Assembly (NCBI RefSeq): GCF_004210275.1
Contig: NZ_SCFA01000016.1
Span: 1 to 53,671, forward strand
Source: Rickettsiales endosymbiont of Peranema trichophorum
GTDB lineage: Bacteria > Pseudomonadota > Alphaproteobacteria > Rickettsiales > Midichloriaceae
Reading direction: 5' to 3'
DNA length: 53,671 nt
Of the stretch, positions 1 to 9,004 are shown one piece after another (positions within the stretch are counted from its first letter, which is position 1; each line of letters starts with the position of its first letter). Both the position numbers and the translations under genes were made by a program. The notes beneath the pieces were generated by a model. That model did no database searches, had not been told where the DNA came from, and was given only the letters and a program-made list of their open reading frames with translations.

Positions 1-77
1 TCTGCGCACGTATTTCAATACGCTTACGCAGCCTCATCCTCAAATCCATTTGCCTGATTTAATCTGAAACTTGGTAT
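1..77 (-). repeat. 77-bp dispersed repeat, copy 1
   Basis: The first 77 bases are the reverse complement of 34960-35036, with three mismatches by eye. Read on the minus strand, the repeat begins at the last base of the TGA stop of the small gene at 77-280. It contains a hairpin: CTGCG and CGCAG as outer arms, and inside them CGTAT and ATACG around a TGAA loop. The window edge cuts it, so the true length is unknown. It could be the end of an insertion element or a small palindromic element of the kind known in Rickettsia. No transposase is visible. Confidence 0.85.
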
Positions 78-280
78 CAGTTCTCAGAGGTCTCAACTTT
101 GACTTGGATTGAACCATCTGGACCATTACTGGCTACACAAGATATACGCCAGCCACTTTGCCCTAATTTATTACGGTCACTCGCATACAGTGTTTCACCT
201 TTGGCTGTCAATATGTCCTCTATTCTTTTTGATGCTGAAGACAATGCCAACCGAAGTACGTTGTGCGGTATTTGTTGCAT
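77..280 (-). CDS. Small uncharacterised protein (67 aa)
   Basis: I do not recognise this protein. It is 67 residues, soluble-looking, with no membrane segment or signal peptide. The N-terminal half is probably helical (about residues 5-25). The C-terminal half is rich in small and polar residues and ends in a likely beta stretch. Support for a real gene comes from an ATG start preceded by GGGGAA eight bases upstream and from a good promoter on the same strand (TTGACA, 17-base spacer, TAGCAT at 320-348). It is divergent from mipZ, and its stop codon touches the 77-bp repeat. Function unknown. Confidence 0.6.
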   Translation of the reverse strand: MQQIPHNVLRLALSSASKRIEDILTAKGETLYASDRNKLGQSGWRISCVASNGPDGSIQVKVETSEN

Positions 281-319
281 TTTTTATTCCCCAATTAGAG
301 TTTATTCTCGATACCCAAC

Positions 320-348
320 ATGCTATAAAACTGTCAATATCTTGTCAA
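320..348 (-). promoter_or_regulatory. Sigma70-type promoter for the 67-aa gene
   Basis: On the minus strand TTGACA (343-348) is a perfect -35 box. After a 17-base spacer comes TAGCAT (320-325), matching four of six bases of TATAAT. The start codon at 280 lies about 40 bases downstream. A second TTGACA lies 12 bases inside the spacer side and may be incidental. Confidence 0.55.
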
Positions 349-456
349 TAAAATGATGATAACAGGTTTAAAAAAAATCATAACAAAGCTCTAGACAAAA
401 CATGATATTCAATACATGCTCACCTGGTCCCGTATAAACTTTGAGAGAATTATTGA

Positions 457-1239
457 ATGGCAGCTCGTGTAATAGTATTAGGCAACGAAAAGGGTGGCTC
501 CGGCAAAACAACTACCGCCATGCATCTAATAGTCAGCCTTCTTAACTTGCAATTTAAAGTAGGCTCAATCGATATAGACACAAGGCAGTGTTCTTTGACA
601 AGGTACATGGAGAACAGGACCATAACAAAGGATAAACTTGGTATACCATTATTGTTACCAACACACTCAGTGATTCCAAATAACAAGGGTGCTGGAGTAA
701 AGGAAGAGGAAGCGTTTCTAACTGTCTTTAACGCAATGAAGGAAAGCAATGACTTTATAGTGATCGATACTCCTGGTAATGATTCTCCGTTAAGTCGTAT
801 TGCTCATTTTTGGGCCAACACCGTCATTACACCCTTAAACGATAGCTTTGTTGACGTAGATCTAATAGGAAAGATTAGCGCAGATAGTTTGGACGTGATC
901 ACTCCGGGTGTGTACAGTGCGATGTTATGGGAACAAAAGGTAAAAAGAGCCGCGCAGGATGGTACGGAAATTCGCTGGATTATCATGACGAACCGTTTGT
1001 CACAGCTGGAGAGTATCAACAAAAGGAACGTAGACAGCGCCTTAAATAAATTGTCGAAAAAATTTGGCTTTGTGATTTCACCAGGTTTCAGTGATAGGGT
1101 AATATTTAAGGAGTTATTTCTACATGGATTAACTTTGCATGATGTGAACATTTGTCAAATAGTCAGAATGACATCGTCAATGGTGGCTGCTCGTCAAGAG
1201 CTTCGTCAGCTAATGCAGACTCTGAAATTAGAAATATAG
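457..1239 (+). CDS. mipZ: MipZ, division-plane positioning ATPase
   Basis: MipZ is a ParA/MinD-type ATPase. In alphaproteobacteria it forms a gradient from the ParB-bound origins at the poles and blocks FtsZ polymerisation there, so division occurs at mid-cell. The 260-residue length suits the family. The deviant Walker A motif NEKGGSGKTTTA is at residues 10-21, IDIDTRQ follows at about 38, and the switch II/Walker B stretch VIDTPGNDSPLSRIAHFW is at about 106-123. TPLNDSFVDVD, characteristic of MipZ rather than chromosomal ParA or Soj, follows shortly after. The ATG is preceded by GAGAGA. It stands alone between a divergent small gene and the ankyrin protein; no parB is in the window. Confidence 0.9.
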   Translation: MAARVIVLGNEKGGSGKTTTAMHLIVSLLNLQFKVGSIDIDTRQCSLTRYMENRTITKDKLGIPLLLPTHSVIPNNKGAGVKEEEAFLTVFNAMKESNDFIVIDTPGNDSPLSRIAHFWANTVITPLNDSFVDVDLIGKISADSLDVITPGVYSAMLWEQKVKRAAQDGTEIRWIIMTNRLSQLESINKRNVDSALNKLSKKFGFVISPGFSDRVIFKELFLHGLTLHDVNICQIVRMTSSMVAARQELRQLMQTLKLEI

Positions 1240-1310
1240 AATACAATTCCTGCACATAGCATTTGCATAGAGTATTAACTGATTATTAAGACATTTATAC
1301 TATTATTGAT

Positions 1311-1319
1311 TGGTATACT
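1311..1319 (+). promoter_or_regulatory. Extended -10 promoter before the ankyrin protein
   Basis: TGGTATACT at 1311-1319 fits the extended -10 form TGnTATAAT with one mismatch in the hexamer. No good -35 box lies upstream, as is allowed for extended -10 promoters. The start codon at 1342 would give a leader of roughly 15 bases. Confidence 0.35.
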
Positions 1320-1341
1320 AACCATATGAAGTAGTGGTACG

Positions 1342-4300
1342 ATGCCAGCAGAACATTTCGAGAATACTAGTAAATATACTGATGTCTTAATGTTCGGCGA
1401 ACCAATTAAAGAGAAAGGTAATATACTCACGGAGTCATACTCCGTATTGAGTAGCTTTAGAAAAGGAGCTAAAGAGAGTCCAGATCCTCAAAGTGCGAAC
1501 AATGCTCATGATACGATACAGAAGTTACTAGCAACAACGAGTACGATAATAACTGAAAATGAGCTCAAAGATAAATTTAAGGATCACGTAGACAATCATG
1601 ACGACATTGAGCAAACGTTCAAAGAGATCAGTAACAAAAAGCTGATTCGCTATCATGATCAATTTTACGTGCTATCATACACAGATGATGGAGATATCGA
1701 ATCTGGACTGAGTGGTTCGGAAATAGTAAGTAGCAATAAGGCACTTCTTAATGCTGACGGAACCAAGGCAAGTTTAGAGTTGGCAAAGATAGGTGCGGAA
1801 TCCATACAAGCTTACAAAAGCGAGGCAGAGATCAAACAAGATACAACACTCGATCAAAATGCTCAAGAAAGCGCTCAAAATATCATAAGTAATTTCAAAT
1901 CCTTTGAGTTTCTTGAGATCTTTGTACGTGGTCCAGAGAATCAGCTGACAAAAGAGGTGTATAGAGTAACTCCTTTAGAAGGAGGTAAGATAAAATTCAC
2001 TAATATCAAAGACACAAAAGAGCTGGTATGTGGTAGCAAGACTTGGCAAAAAGAGTTACAAGTTCAAAAGCCAGATGTAGCACTGCTGAGATCATATTAC
2101 AGTGATTTGTTTACAGAGCCCAATGCACAGAAATTTACAATGACTGCAGAGTATTTCCCTACAAGAAGTGAGCTCATGCAAGTACTGGAGAAAGCATTTG
2201 CAAATAGGGATGTTGACTTGTTACAAATGCTCGCTCGAACAAACAAGTTAAGCGAAGGCATCTTGAACGAACATCCTGAGATATTTCACTTGGTATCGCA
2301 GCCAGGGATGGAAGATTTGAAGGATATTGTGTTGAGCAATAGCCTGTTTACGAGCTATACAGATCAAAGACCTAATATGGGCAGCATATCCACAGAGGCA
2401 AGTGCAGCAAGTATCCGACAAGAAGAGGGGACAATAAGTATCAATGAGGTAACGTCCAATCCGAATGATTATCAAGGAGCCCTCCTTGACGCTTGCCTCG
2501 CTAAAGATATCAATAAAGTTAATGTGCTGCTAGCGTGCGGGGTTAAAGCCAATTTTAGCATTAAAGGTAAAAGTCCTTTAATGGAAGCATTGAAGTATAC
2601 TCCAGGGGAGGTACAAGCGATATTGGGTGAAAATGATGAAGGCTATAAAGACCTACTAAAAAAAAGACGAGAAATTCAAAAACAGTTGAGAGAAAATTAT
2701 AACAGAGAGGGCATTGAAAAGACACAGCAGGCGATAGAACAACAGATCAAAAACTCTGATAATCTCACCCAAACACAATTAGATGCATTGAACGCAAAAA
2801 TTCTAATTATGCAGCAAAAGTTAGCTAAATGCACAGAGTTAGAAGGAGAGCTTGATGAGGTCAAAGCAAATATCGAAAAAACAGAAACACAGATATTGAA
2901 AAGCATGCCAGCAGAAAATTCTAGGTTGGAAATAGTGAAAGCTTTAATTCAAGCAGGAGCCACAAAGGAAACAATAAATGAAGCATTCCAAGGCTTTACA
3001 AAGCAGTGGCTCAAAAAAAGTGATGGAATATGGGAATTTCGTGGCCCATCTGTAATTGCAAGTATACTGATAGAGGCAGGAGCAGATCCTATCTTTGGCA
3101 AATATAGAATGCCGCTTACTCAAAGATTAGCTTTAGTCGGTGGAATGTCAGGTGCACTGAAGACATTGGTTTTTAGTACAACAGACTTATTAGAGCAAAA
3201 AGTAGGCAAGACAGTTGCATCTCCCTTAGTATGGTTATCAAATAAACTGATAAGTGGAGCAACCGGGATCGCAGCTGGAGCAGCAGTCAGAGATATAGCT
3301 TATTTCCAAAGTCGTAGGCTATTAGATCCAAATTATGCAAAGAGCACAATGTTAAATCTTAAGGATGCACCCTTGATCGGTGCATACCATATCACAGGTT
3401 TTGGAAGAGTTATTTCAGGCGAAAGACTTAAGTCATACATGGATACACACGTAGCGTATGATAATGTAAGGAAAGGTCTGTTTAGTATAAATGATATTAA
3501 AAGCGAACTACCCTATCAGCAGAGAATACAACTGTGTGATAGCATGCTTGCTAATTACTGTAGAATAGAAGAAAGGCTATCGAAGTTCATGATGCCTTGG
3601 ACGCGAAGAGGTCTTAAAAAAGCACAAGCAGAGATATTGGAGGCGTATAAAAATACAAGGGTTCAAACTGGCTCTAAGCTGATGGATTTTCTGAAACCAA
3701 TAAGCGAGGGTCGCTCTTTTAACTGCGATCGAACAATTGCTGAGACATTTACTAAGGCAAATTACAATTCGTTGTTAGTTGAAATAACTTCATCGTCGTC
3801 GCCTGAATCTCGAAAGGATTTTGAGCAGCTTAATGGATTAGTTCAAAGCGGTGCACTGATGGCTGGTGTGGAAACAAGATACGTATTGCAGATGCTATCT
3901 AAGCATCTCGATGATGATAATAGCATAGAAGCTGCGCGGAGCAAGATGAATAGGCAGCCAACACCAACTAGTACTTTTAAGAACTACCAGAAAGATATGG
4001 CTGATTTAGAGTCTGAGATACTTAAGCAACATGCTGTAAGTTTATTGAAAGATAGTGGATGTGATCTCGATAAACTGACGCCTCTTGAGTTAGATACCGT
4101 AGCAAAAACATATGGTATAAATTTTAAGCAAGACGAGAAAAATGATCAAAAAAGAGATATGATAATCAACGCGGCCGCAACAACATTACAACAAGATCTG
4201 AAGATGCGCCAGCATATAAACAGAACGTTGATAGAGCGCCATAATGCTCAGCTCAACCCCGTTGTGACTAAAAAAAGTCGATCTCTAGCAGATATGTGCT

Positions 4301-5097
4301 GGTCTATTGCACAAGGTGCTTTAGGCATAGTACCTGCTGCATATGCTAAAATGTCTGGAGTGACACACGCAGAAGCTTCTCATACAATATCAACATTATT
4401 AGGCAATATGAGTGCATTAGCACTTGGTACTACAGCAGGAGCTTTGAGTGAACGTATTGATATTCCTACATTACGCCAAACTACTCAACGAACTGTCGCT
4501 CCAGTTGCAGCAGTTGCAGTTCCTGTTGCATCTGCTTCTTTACCCTGGCTCAGCAGTTATGGTCCAATCGGTGTTCTCCTTGGTGGAGTCATTGGTGCTA
4601 AATATTCAACAAACAGTGCAGAAGGAGCTGTTAAAGGTGCAGCTGTTGGTGGTGTAGGTGCAACAGTAGTTTCTGTTGGTGCAGGCGTCTGTGGTTCGAT
4701 ATGGAATCTTGGATCACAAGCATTTAACGTTGCATCACAAGTAGGCGGCACGATAGGACCAACATTTACGGCAATAGGAACGACAGCTGCTACATATCCT
4801 CTAGCAGCCGCCGGAGTTACTATAGGCGCTCTAGGTGCTGCGGCCTACTGTCTCCACAACCGCTCTACTACAAATATACAGGCTGGAGTCGATGTCGGTA
4901 GTAAAAAACCAATATATGTGTTCTCTGAACATATACTTAAGCAAACCCAAGAACTTTATCAATTCGAACCGCATATACATCGGAATGACAAGAGCTCAGG
5001 TCGCACCACAGGGAAAGCTCGCCAAAGAGGTAGAACAAATTCAGGTCGAGCCGCTACTCCAACCACAGATCAGCATCATCCTGGTCAATCTAAATAA
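1342..5097 (+). CDS. Giant ankyrin/coiled-coil protein, candidate secreted effector
   Basis: A 1251-residue protein of no recognised family. Residues about 65-117 resemble a small winged-helix fold (weak). Two ankyrin-like segments are visible: about 377-425 (ALLDACLAKDINKVNVLLACG) and about 526-590 (EIVKALIQAGA, then ASILIEAGADP). Between them, about 433-523, lies a strongly charged coiled coil. Residues about 987-1170 are rich in Ala, Gly and Val with several hydrophobic stretches that could enter a membrane. The last 40 residues are basic and contain RQRGR, as in C-terminal signals for VirB/D4-type secretion. There is no N-terminal signal peptide. The end overlaps the convergent lptB by eight bases. 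Rickettsiales secrete ankyrin proteins by type IV secretion; secretion of this one is an inference. Confidence 0.75.
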   Translation: MPAEHFENTSKYTDVLMFGEPIKEKGNILTESYSVLSSFRKGAKESPDPQSANNAHDTIQKLLATTSTIITENELKDKFKDHVDNHDDIEQTFKEISNKKLIRYHDQFYVLSYTDDGDIESGLSGSEIVSSNKALLNADGTKASLELAKIGAESIQAYKSEAEIKQDTTLDQNAQESAQNIISNFKSFEFLEIFVRGPENQLTKEVYRVTPLEGGKIKFTNIKDTKELVCGSKTWQKELQVQKPDVALLRSYYSDLFTEPNAQKFTMTAEYFPTRSELMQVLEKAFANRDVDLLQMLARTNKLSEGILNEHPEIFHLVSQPGMEDLKDIVLSNSLFTSYTDQRPNMGSISTEASAASIRQEEGTISINEVTSNPNDYQGALLDACLAKDINKVNVLLACGVKANFSIKGKSPLMEALKYTPGEVQAILGENDEGYKDLLKKRREIQKQLRENYNREGIEKTQQAIEQQIKNSDNLTQTQLDALNAKILIMQQKLAKCTELEGELDEVKANIEKTETQILKSMPAENSRLEIVKALIQAGATKETINEAFQGFTKQWLKKSDGIWEFRGPSVIASILIEAGADPIFGKYRMPLTQRLALVGGMSGALKTLVFSTTDLLEQKVGKTVASPLVWLSNKLISGATGIAAGAAVRDIAYFQSRRLLDPNYAKSTMLNLKDAPLIGAYHITGFGRVISGERLKSYMDTHVAYDNVRKGLFSINDIKSELPYQQRIQLCDSMLANYCRIEERLSKFMMPWTRRGLKKAQAEILEAYKNTRVQTGSKLMDFLKPISEGRSFNCDRTIAETFTKANYNSLLVEITSSSSPESRKDFEQLNGLVQSGALMAGVETRYVLQMLSKHLDDDNSIEAARSKMNRQPTPTSTFKNYQKDMADLESEILKQHAVSLLKDSGCDLDKLTPLELDTVAKTYGINFKQDEKNDQKRDMIINAAATTLQQDLKMRQHINRTLIERHNAQLNPVVTKKSRSLADMCWSIAQGALGIVPAAYAKMSGVTHAEASHTISTLLGNMSALALGTTAGALSERIDIPTLRQTTQRTVAPVAAVAVPVASASLPWLSSYGPIGVLLGGVIGAKYSTNSAEGAVKGAAVGGVGATVVSVGAGVCGSIWNLGSQAFNVASQVGGTIGPTFTAIGTTAATYPLAAAGVTIGALGAAAYCLHNRSTTNIQAGVDVGSKKPIYVFSEHILKQTQELYQFEPHIHRNDKSSGRTTGKARQRGRTNSGRAATPTTDQHHPGQSK

Positions 5098-5842
5098 ACC
5101 CCTCCCCAAGGTATACCTTTCGGACTTCTTTGTTTTGTACGATTTCATCAGGTTTACCGCGTGTCAGTACTACACCATCGTGTATTACGTATGCCATATC
5201 AGTAATGGATAAAGCCTCCTTGACGTTGTGCTCTGTTAATACGACACCTATTCCCATTCTTTTAAGTCGTAGTATCAATTCTCTCACCTCACTGACAGCG
5301 ATCGGATCAATTCCAGCAAATGGTTCATCTAAAAGAATAAATTGTGGCTTAGCAGCCAAGGCCCTGGCTATTTCCACTCTCCTTCTTTCTCCTCCAGATA
5401 GTGCGATTGCCGGAACATGACGCAAGTGCGTAATTGAAAACTCTGCCAACAGCTCTTCAAGTATCGGGATTCTCTTGTCAACCGAAGACTCTGCAATCTC
5501 CAAAATCGCCATAATATTTTGTTCCACATTTAATCCTCTAAAGATTGAAGGCTCCTGTGGCAGATACACTATACCCAATCTAGCTCTTCTATAGATTGGA
5601 AGTTGTGTAATGTCATGTCCATTCAAAAGGATATTTCCATAATCCGGCCTTACTAGCCCAATGATCATAAAGAAAGTAGTGGTCTTGCCAGCCCCGTTAG
5701 GACCAAGCAAACCTATTATCTCTCCGCTTTTTATCTCTATTGTAACATCCCTTACAATTCTACGTCCACCGTAGGCTTTACCGAGATTCCTTGCTACTAA
5801 ATGTGTCATATGTTGTTGGTTCAGTCCTTGTTGCTTGACCAT
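5090..5842 (-). CDS. lptB: LptB, LPS-export ABC transporter ATPase
   Basis: LptB is the cytoplasmic ATPase that drives lipopolysaccharide from the inner membrane through the Lpt bridge, working with LptF, LptG and LptC. In the 250-residue frame, Walker A GPNGAGKTT is at 47-55, the signature LSGGERRRVEIARAL is central, Walker B FILLDEPFAGIDP follows, and the switch histidine is in LTEHNV. The GIVYLPQEPSIFRGLNVEQN stretch is typical of LptB. The frame starts inside xseB. An internal ATG at 5809 (MTHLVARNL) is closer to where most LptB proteins begin, so the first 11 residues may not be made. The 3' end overlaps the stop of the convergent ankyrin gene. Confidence 0.93.
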   Translation of the reverse strand: MVKQQGLNQQHMTHLVARNLGKAYGGRRIVRDVTIEIKSGEIIGLLGPNGAGKTTTFFMIIGLVRPDYGNILLNGHDITQLPIYRRARLGIVYLPQEPSIFRGLNVEQNIMAILEIAESSVDKRIPILEELLAEFSITHLRHVPAIALSGGERRRVEIARALAAKPQFILLDEPFAGIDPIAVSEVRELILRLKRMGIGVVLTEHNVKEALSITDMAYVIHDGVVLTRGKPDEIVQNKEVRKVYLGEGFI

Positions 5843-6059
5843 CTTGCTGTATTATCTTCTCAATCTTCAACCTTGCCTGTGCTAATTTTTCGCTACATTG
5901 CTTATACAAAAATTCACCATCCTGATAAAGCTCTATCGCACGATCAAGGTTCATCTGCCCTCTCTCCAGCTCCCTTACCTTTTTTTCCAATTCGATCATA
6001 GCTTGTTCAAATGGCAAGTTTCTAAAGTCTTCGTACTTATCATTCAGGAATTCACTCAT
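5778..6059 (-). CDS. xseB: Exodeoxyribonuclease VII small subunit
   Basis: XseB is the small helical subunit of exonuclease VII, which degrades single-stranded DNA with several copies bound to each XseA. The 93-residue protein carries the family core FEQAMIELEKKVRELERGQM followed by LDRAIELYQDGEFLYKQCSE. I chose the ATG at 6059 because AAGGTG sits five bases upstream; an in-frame TTG at 6074 gives a longer frame but has no such site. The last 20 or so residues are polar and overlap lptB. xseA is not in the window. It is probably co-transcribed with lptB. Confidence 0.9.
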   Translation of the reverse strand: MSEFLNDKYEDFRNLPFEQAMIELEKKVRELERGQMNLDRAIELYQDGEFLYKQCSEKLAQARLKIEKIIQQDGQATRTEPTTYDTFSSKESR

Positions 6060-6149
6060 GTTTACACCTTGCAATTAATATAAAAATGTCAGGAACAACA
6101 ATTGAAGTCATCGGGACTATACTGCAATAACTTGTAAATTTCAAATCTA

Positions 6150-8879
6150 TTAGTTGTCGCATTTTGGAAAGGTCAAGATAAACTCAGTATATACCCCTAA
6201 CTCGGATGTACAAGCGATGCTACCGCCTATGTGTTCCATCACTTCCCTACAAAAAGCCAAACCTATACCAGTCCCACCAGACTCCCCAGTGTACAAATCA
6301 TCAAAGATGTGCCGCAGTTGCTTATGTGATATACCCTTGCCATAGTCTTTAACATACACTTTGTTGTCCATCATTCTGATTTCAATCCTCACGTTCGATC
6401 CAGCATACTTAATCGCATTATTTAAAATGTTGATGAACGTGTGTTTTACAAACTGCCACGATCCTCTAAATGGAAAATCGTTACTTGCGTCAAAGCTAAT
6501 GCGACTCTGAATATTTGTATCAAACCTATACTCATTTATGACGCTGCTAATGCATTTTCTCATTCTATAGGTACCTACATCACTAGCTTCATCTTGACCT
6601 CTTACTCTTGCCAATAACATCTCAACAGTTCCCATACCAGTGCTTGATATTCTTAGGACCTCCTGTAATGTATCTTGGACAGTGTCGCAGACTTCTTTGG
6701 TGAGGTATATACGATCGTTACTTTCTTTTTTGGAATCCTCTACAGCAGCCTTAATAAATTTTTTAAGCATTTCAGAGGCGCTATATGTAGCTGCCAATGG
6801 AGTTCGGACTTCATGGGCTATTACTCCGCCTGCAATGATACCTCTTTTGATAGCATTCTCACTCATCTTTTTGAAGTAAGCGACGACTAATAGTCCAACC
6901 ATAGCATAAAGCATACCTGTCATGAAGCTACTGTTGAGCACAACGAAACCGCCTATAAACACTCCAGAAGCTATACCACAAACAGTACCTATGATTGAAA
7001 TCCATGCAAAGCTTAACCAATCTATGAACATTGCAAGTAGAAGCGACCCAATTATATAGCTAACTATCCAAAACGTCTGTCCACCACTTAACAACAAAGA
7101 CATGCTTGAAAGATATGGTAGGCTGAGTACTACCATGATATACCACAACACATCGATATATCTCTGTCTTACCCATCTAGGCCAATACTCATTCAAGCAT
7201 ATACATATCGCAAAGACGACAAAACCAACTCTTATTCCAAGCAACTCCTTGTATGTAAAGATATTGCTGGCTGTATTATCCATAAAAAAGGGAAATAAGC
7301 ACACGACTGCTGCGGATATGCTTGAAAGCTCATATGGAATGTGTTGGTGCTGAGCTCTAGTGCGAATTGAATGGACGAGGCGTTTATAGTGCAAATTACG
7401 CATAAAGTTAGTAACCACATCAATAAGCGTAGGTTTGCTGGGGCTATACAGTTTTTGCTCCTCTTTTTCTTTTAAGCGTTGCTCAAGCCTGTGCATTTTA
7501 ACTCCAAAGAACAGCTGTACGTAATGTGCCCCAAACAACCCCACTGCACCTCCCATCAACCCAACGCTGAGACTTGCAGTACCTAATTGATCCCAGAAAT
7601 AACCTGTGATATAAGCAGACATAGCACCTAAAGCAGCAGAACACAAATACGAAGTGGTGTTGGTTCTGAACCCCAAAAAACCAGCGCAAAGAGGTACCAT
7701 GATGACTGGATACCACAGATTGCCAATACTCCAAAAAAGATCTAGAATACCCCCCTCTATTTTTACCATCACAATAGAAAGAGAGCCTATGATACAGGTT
7801 GCCACTCTTGCAATTGTTAACTCTGTATATTCAGTGATGCGGGGAAACAATCTTTTGCAAATATCGTGAGCGCACAATACTGAGGCTGTATTTAACCATG
7901 AATCAGCAGTGGACATCATTACGGCTACCATTCCTGCTATCATCAAACCTTTCACTCCGTACATCAAATGATGATCCATAAATGCGGTGAATACGTCGTC
8001 CGGTTGAATGTTGGGCTCTTTAACCTGCATGATCAACCCAATGATGCAGATCATAATTAGTAAAGGTCCCCAAAGTGCTGCAACAATGTTTAGGGATCTA
8101 CTCAGTTGTTTGCTATTTCCAGACATGAGAAATCGTTGAACGAAAGTAGCGCCAGTTTCAGGAATCAGTATGACGATAACCAAGCTAATAAAATCGTATA
8201 GCTTACTACCGCTTAAGTCAAAAGCGGTATGGGAAGCAGGCAACTGATTCCAAAGCGACATCATTCCTCCCATGTCATAAAGAGCCACCATACATGATAC
8301 AGGGATAGCAATGTAAAACACAAAAAACTGTAGTACATCAGTAAATGCAACCGCTCTAATACCACCAGATGCAGAGTAGAGTATCAAAATGCCGACACCT
8401 ACTATAGCACCAACAAGTTTCTCTACCCCAACAAAATAGTTCAAAACCGTACCTATAGCTATTGCTTGTAGACCAACTACGCCTATGCATACCATAATCC
8501 CACAACAATTAGTGATCCATCTTGCAGGTTCACCATAAAGCCTGTGCATGATATCACTGATAGACAAACAACCTTTAAATTGTTCGATGTTCGCAAACAC
8601 TTTCGACATTATGACCCAAAAGAGTGGATTAAAGATTGCAGCGATAATGAATGATATACCTACAGTATAGACTTTCCCTGCAACTCCTGTCGTTTCTCCA
8701 GATGACACGAATGTCGCAAATATTGTAGAGACCAAAACTACTGTTGGTATGGGTCCGCTTCCTAAAGTATGTTCCTTGATCGTTTTTATCTTGGTCGACT
8801 TCCAAAACGTCACTACAAGACATGCGACGAAGTACGTTACAATAATGCTGAAATCAAGGACGCTGAGTTTCCCAAACAT
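6150..8879 (-). CDS. Sodium:solute symporter fused to histidine kinase
   Basis: A 909-residue membrane sensor. Residues 1 to about 480 form a PutP-type sodium:solute symporter domain with many membrane helices (an early SGETTGVAGKVYTVG stretch and, later, the FVQRFLMSGNS stretch). A second hydrophobic block covers about 520-665. The kinase follows: H-box IAHEVRTPL with the phospho-accepting histidine at about 689, N-box NILNNAIKYAG at about 817, D-box DYGKGIS at about 845, and G-box GGTGIGLAF at about 868-876. The architecture is that of CbrA-type kinases, in which a transporter-like domain senses or imports a small solute. No response regulator is next to it. It probably reports nutrient supply from the host, but the ligand cannot be read from sequence. 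Confidence 0.88.
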   Translation of the reverse strand: MFGKLSVLDFSIIVTYFVACLVVTFWKSTKIKTIKEHTLGSGPIPTVVLVSTIFATFVSSGETTGVAGKVYTVGISFIIAAIFNPLFWVIMSKVFANIEQFKGCLSISDIMHRLYGEPARWITNCCGIMVCIGVVGLQAIAIGTVLNYFVGVEKLVGAIVGVGILILYSASGGIRAVAFTDVLQFFVFYIAIPVSCMVALYDMGGMMSLWNQLPASHTAFDLSGSKLYDFISLVIVILIPETGATFVQRFLMSGNSKQLSRSLNIVAALWGPLLIMICIIGLIMQVKEPNIQPDDVFTAFMDHHLMYGVKGLMIAGMVAVMMSTADSWLNTASVLCAHDICKRLFPRITEYTELTIARVATCIIGSLSIVMVKIEGGILDLFWSIGNLWYPVIMVPLCAGFLGFRTNTTSYLCSAALGAMSAYITGYFWDQLGTASLSVGLMGGAVGLFGAHYVQLFFGVKMHRLEQRLKEKEEQKLYSPSKPTLIDVVTNFMRNLHYKRLVHSIRTRAQHQHIPYELSSISAAVVCLFPFFMDNTASNIFTYKELLGIRVGFVVFAICICLNEYWPRWVRQRYIDVLWYIMVVLSLPYLSSMSLLLSGGQTFWIVSYIIGSLLLAMFIDWLSFAWISIIGTVCGIASGVFIGGFVVLNSSFMTGMLYAMVGLLVVAYFKKMSENAIKRGIIAGGVIAHEVRTPLAATYSASEMLKKFIKAAVEDSKKESNDRIYLTKEVCDTVQDTLQEVLRISSTGMGTVEMLLARVRGQDEASDVGTYRMRKCISSVINEYRFDTNIQSRISFDASNDFPFRGSWQFVKHTFINILNNAIKYAGSNVRIEIRMMDNKVYVKDYGKGISHKQLRHIFDDLYTGESGGTGIGLAFCREVMEHIGGSIACTSELGVYTEFILTFPKCDN

Positions 8880-8884
8880 TTTTG

Positions 8885-8915
8885 GTGCTCAAAATATTAA
8901 TATTTTGTTAAGCAC
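8885..8915. promoter_or_regulatory. Palindrome just before the symporter-kinase start codon
   Basis: A perfect 18-bp palindrome, CAAAATATT then AATATTTTG, occupies 8890-8907. It is framed by GTGCT (8885-8889) and AGCAC (8911-8915). The nearer arm ends five bases before the ATG of the symporter-kinase, exactly where a ribosome-binding site would be; none is otherwise visible. It could be a protein-binding site or an RNA hairpin limiting translation. Confidence 0.5.
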
Positions 8916-9004
8916 AAGTAACAAAAGATGCAACAATACGCAAGAAAAATTAAGTCACAATCAGTGAGCTTATATCAAGGAAGCTCAAAAGCTCAGCAGG
9001 CCCC

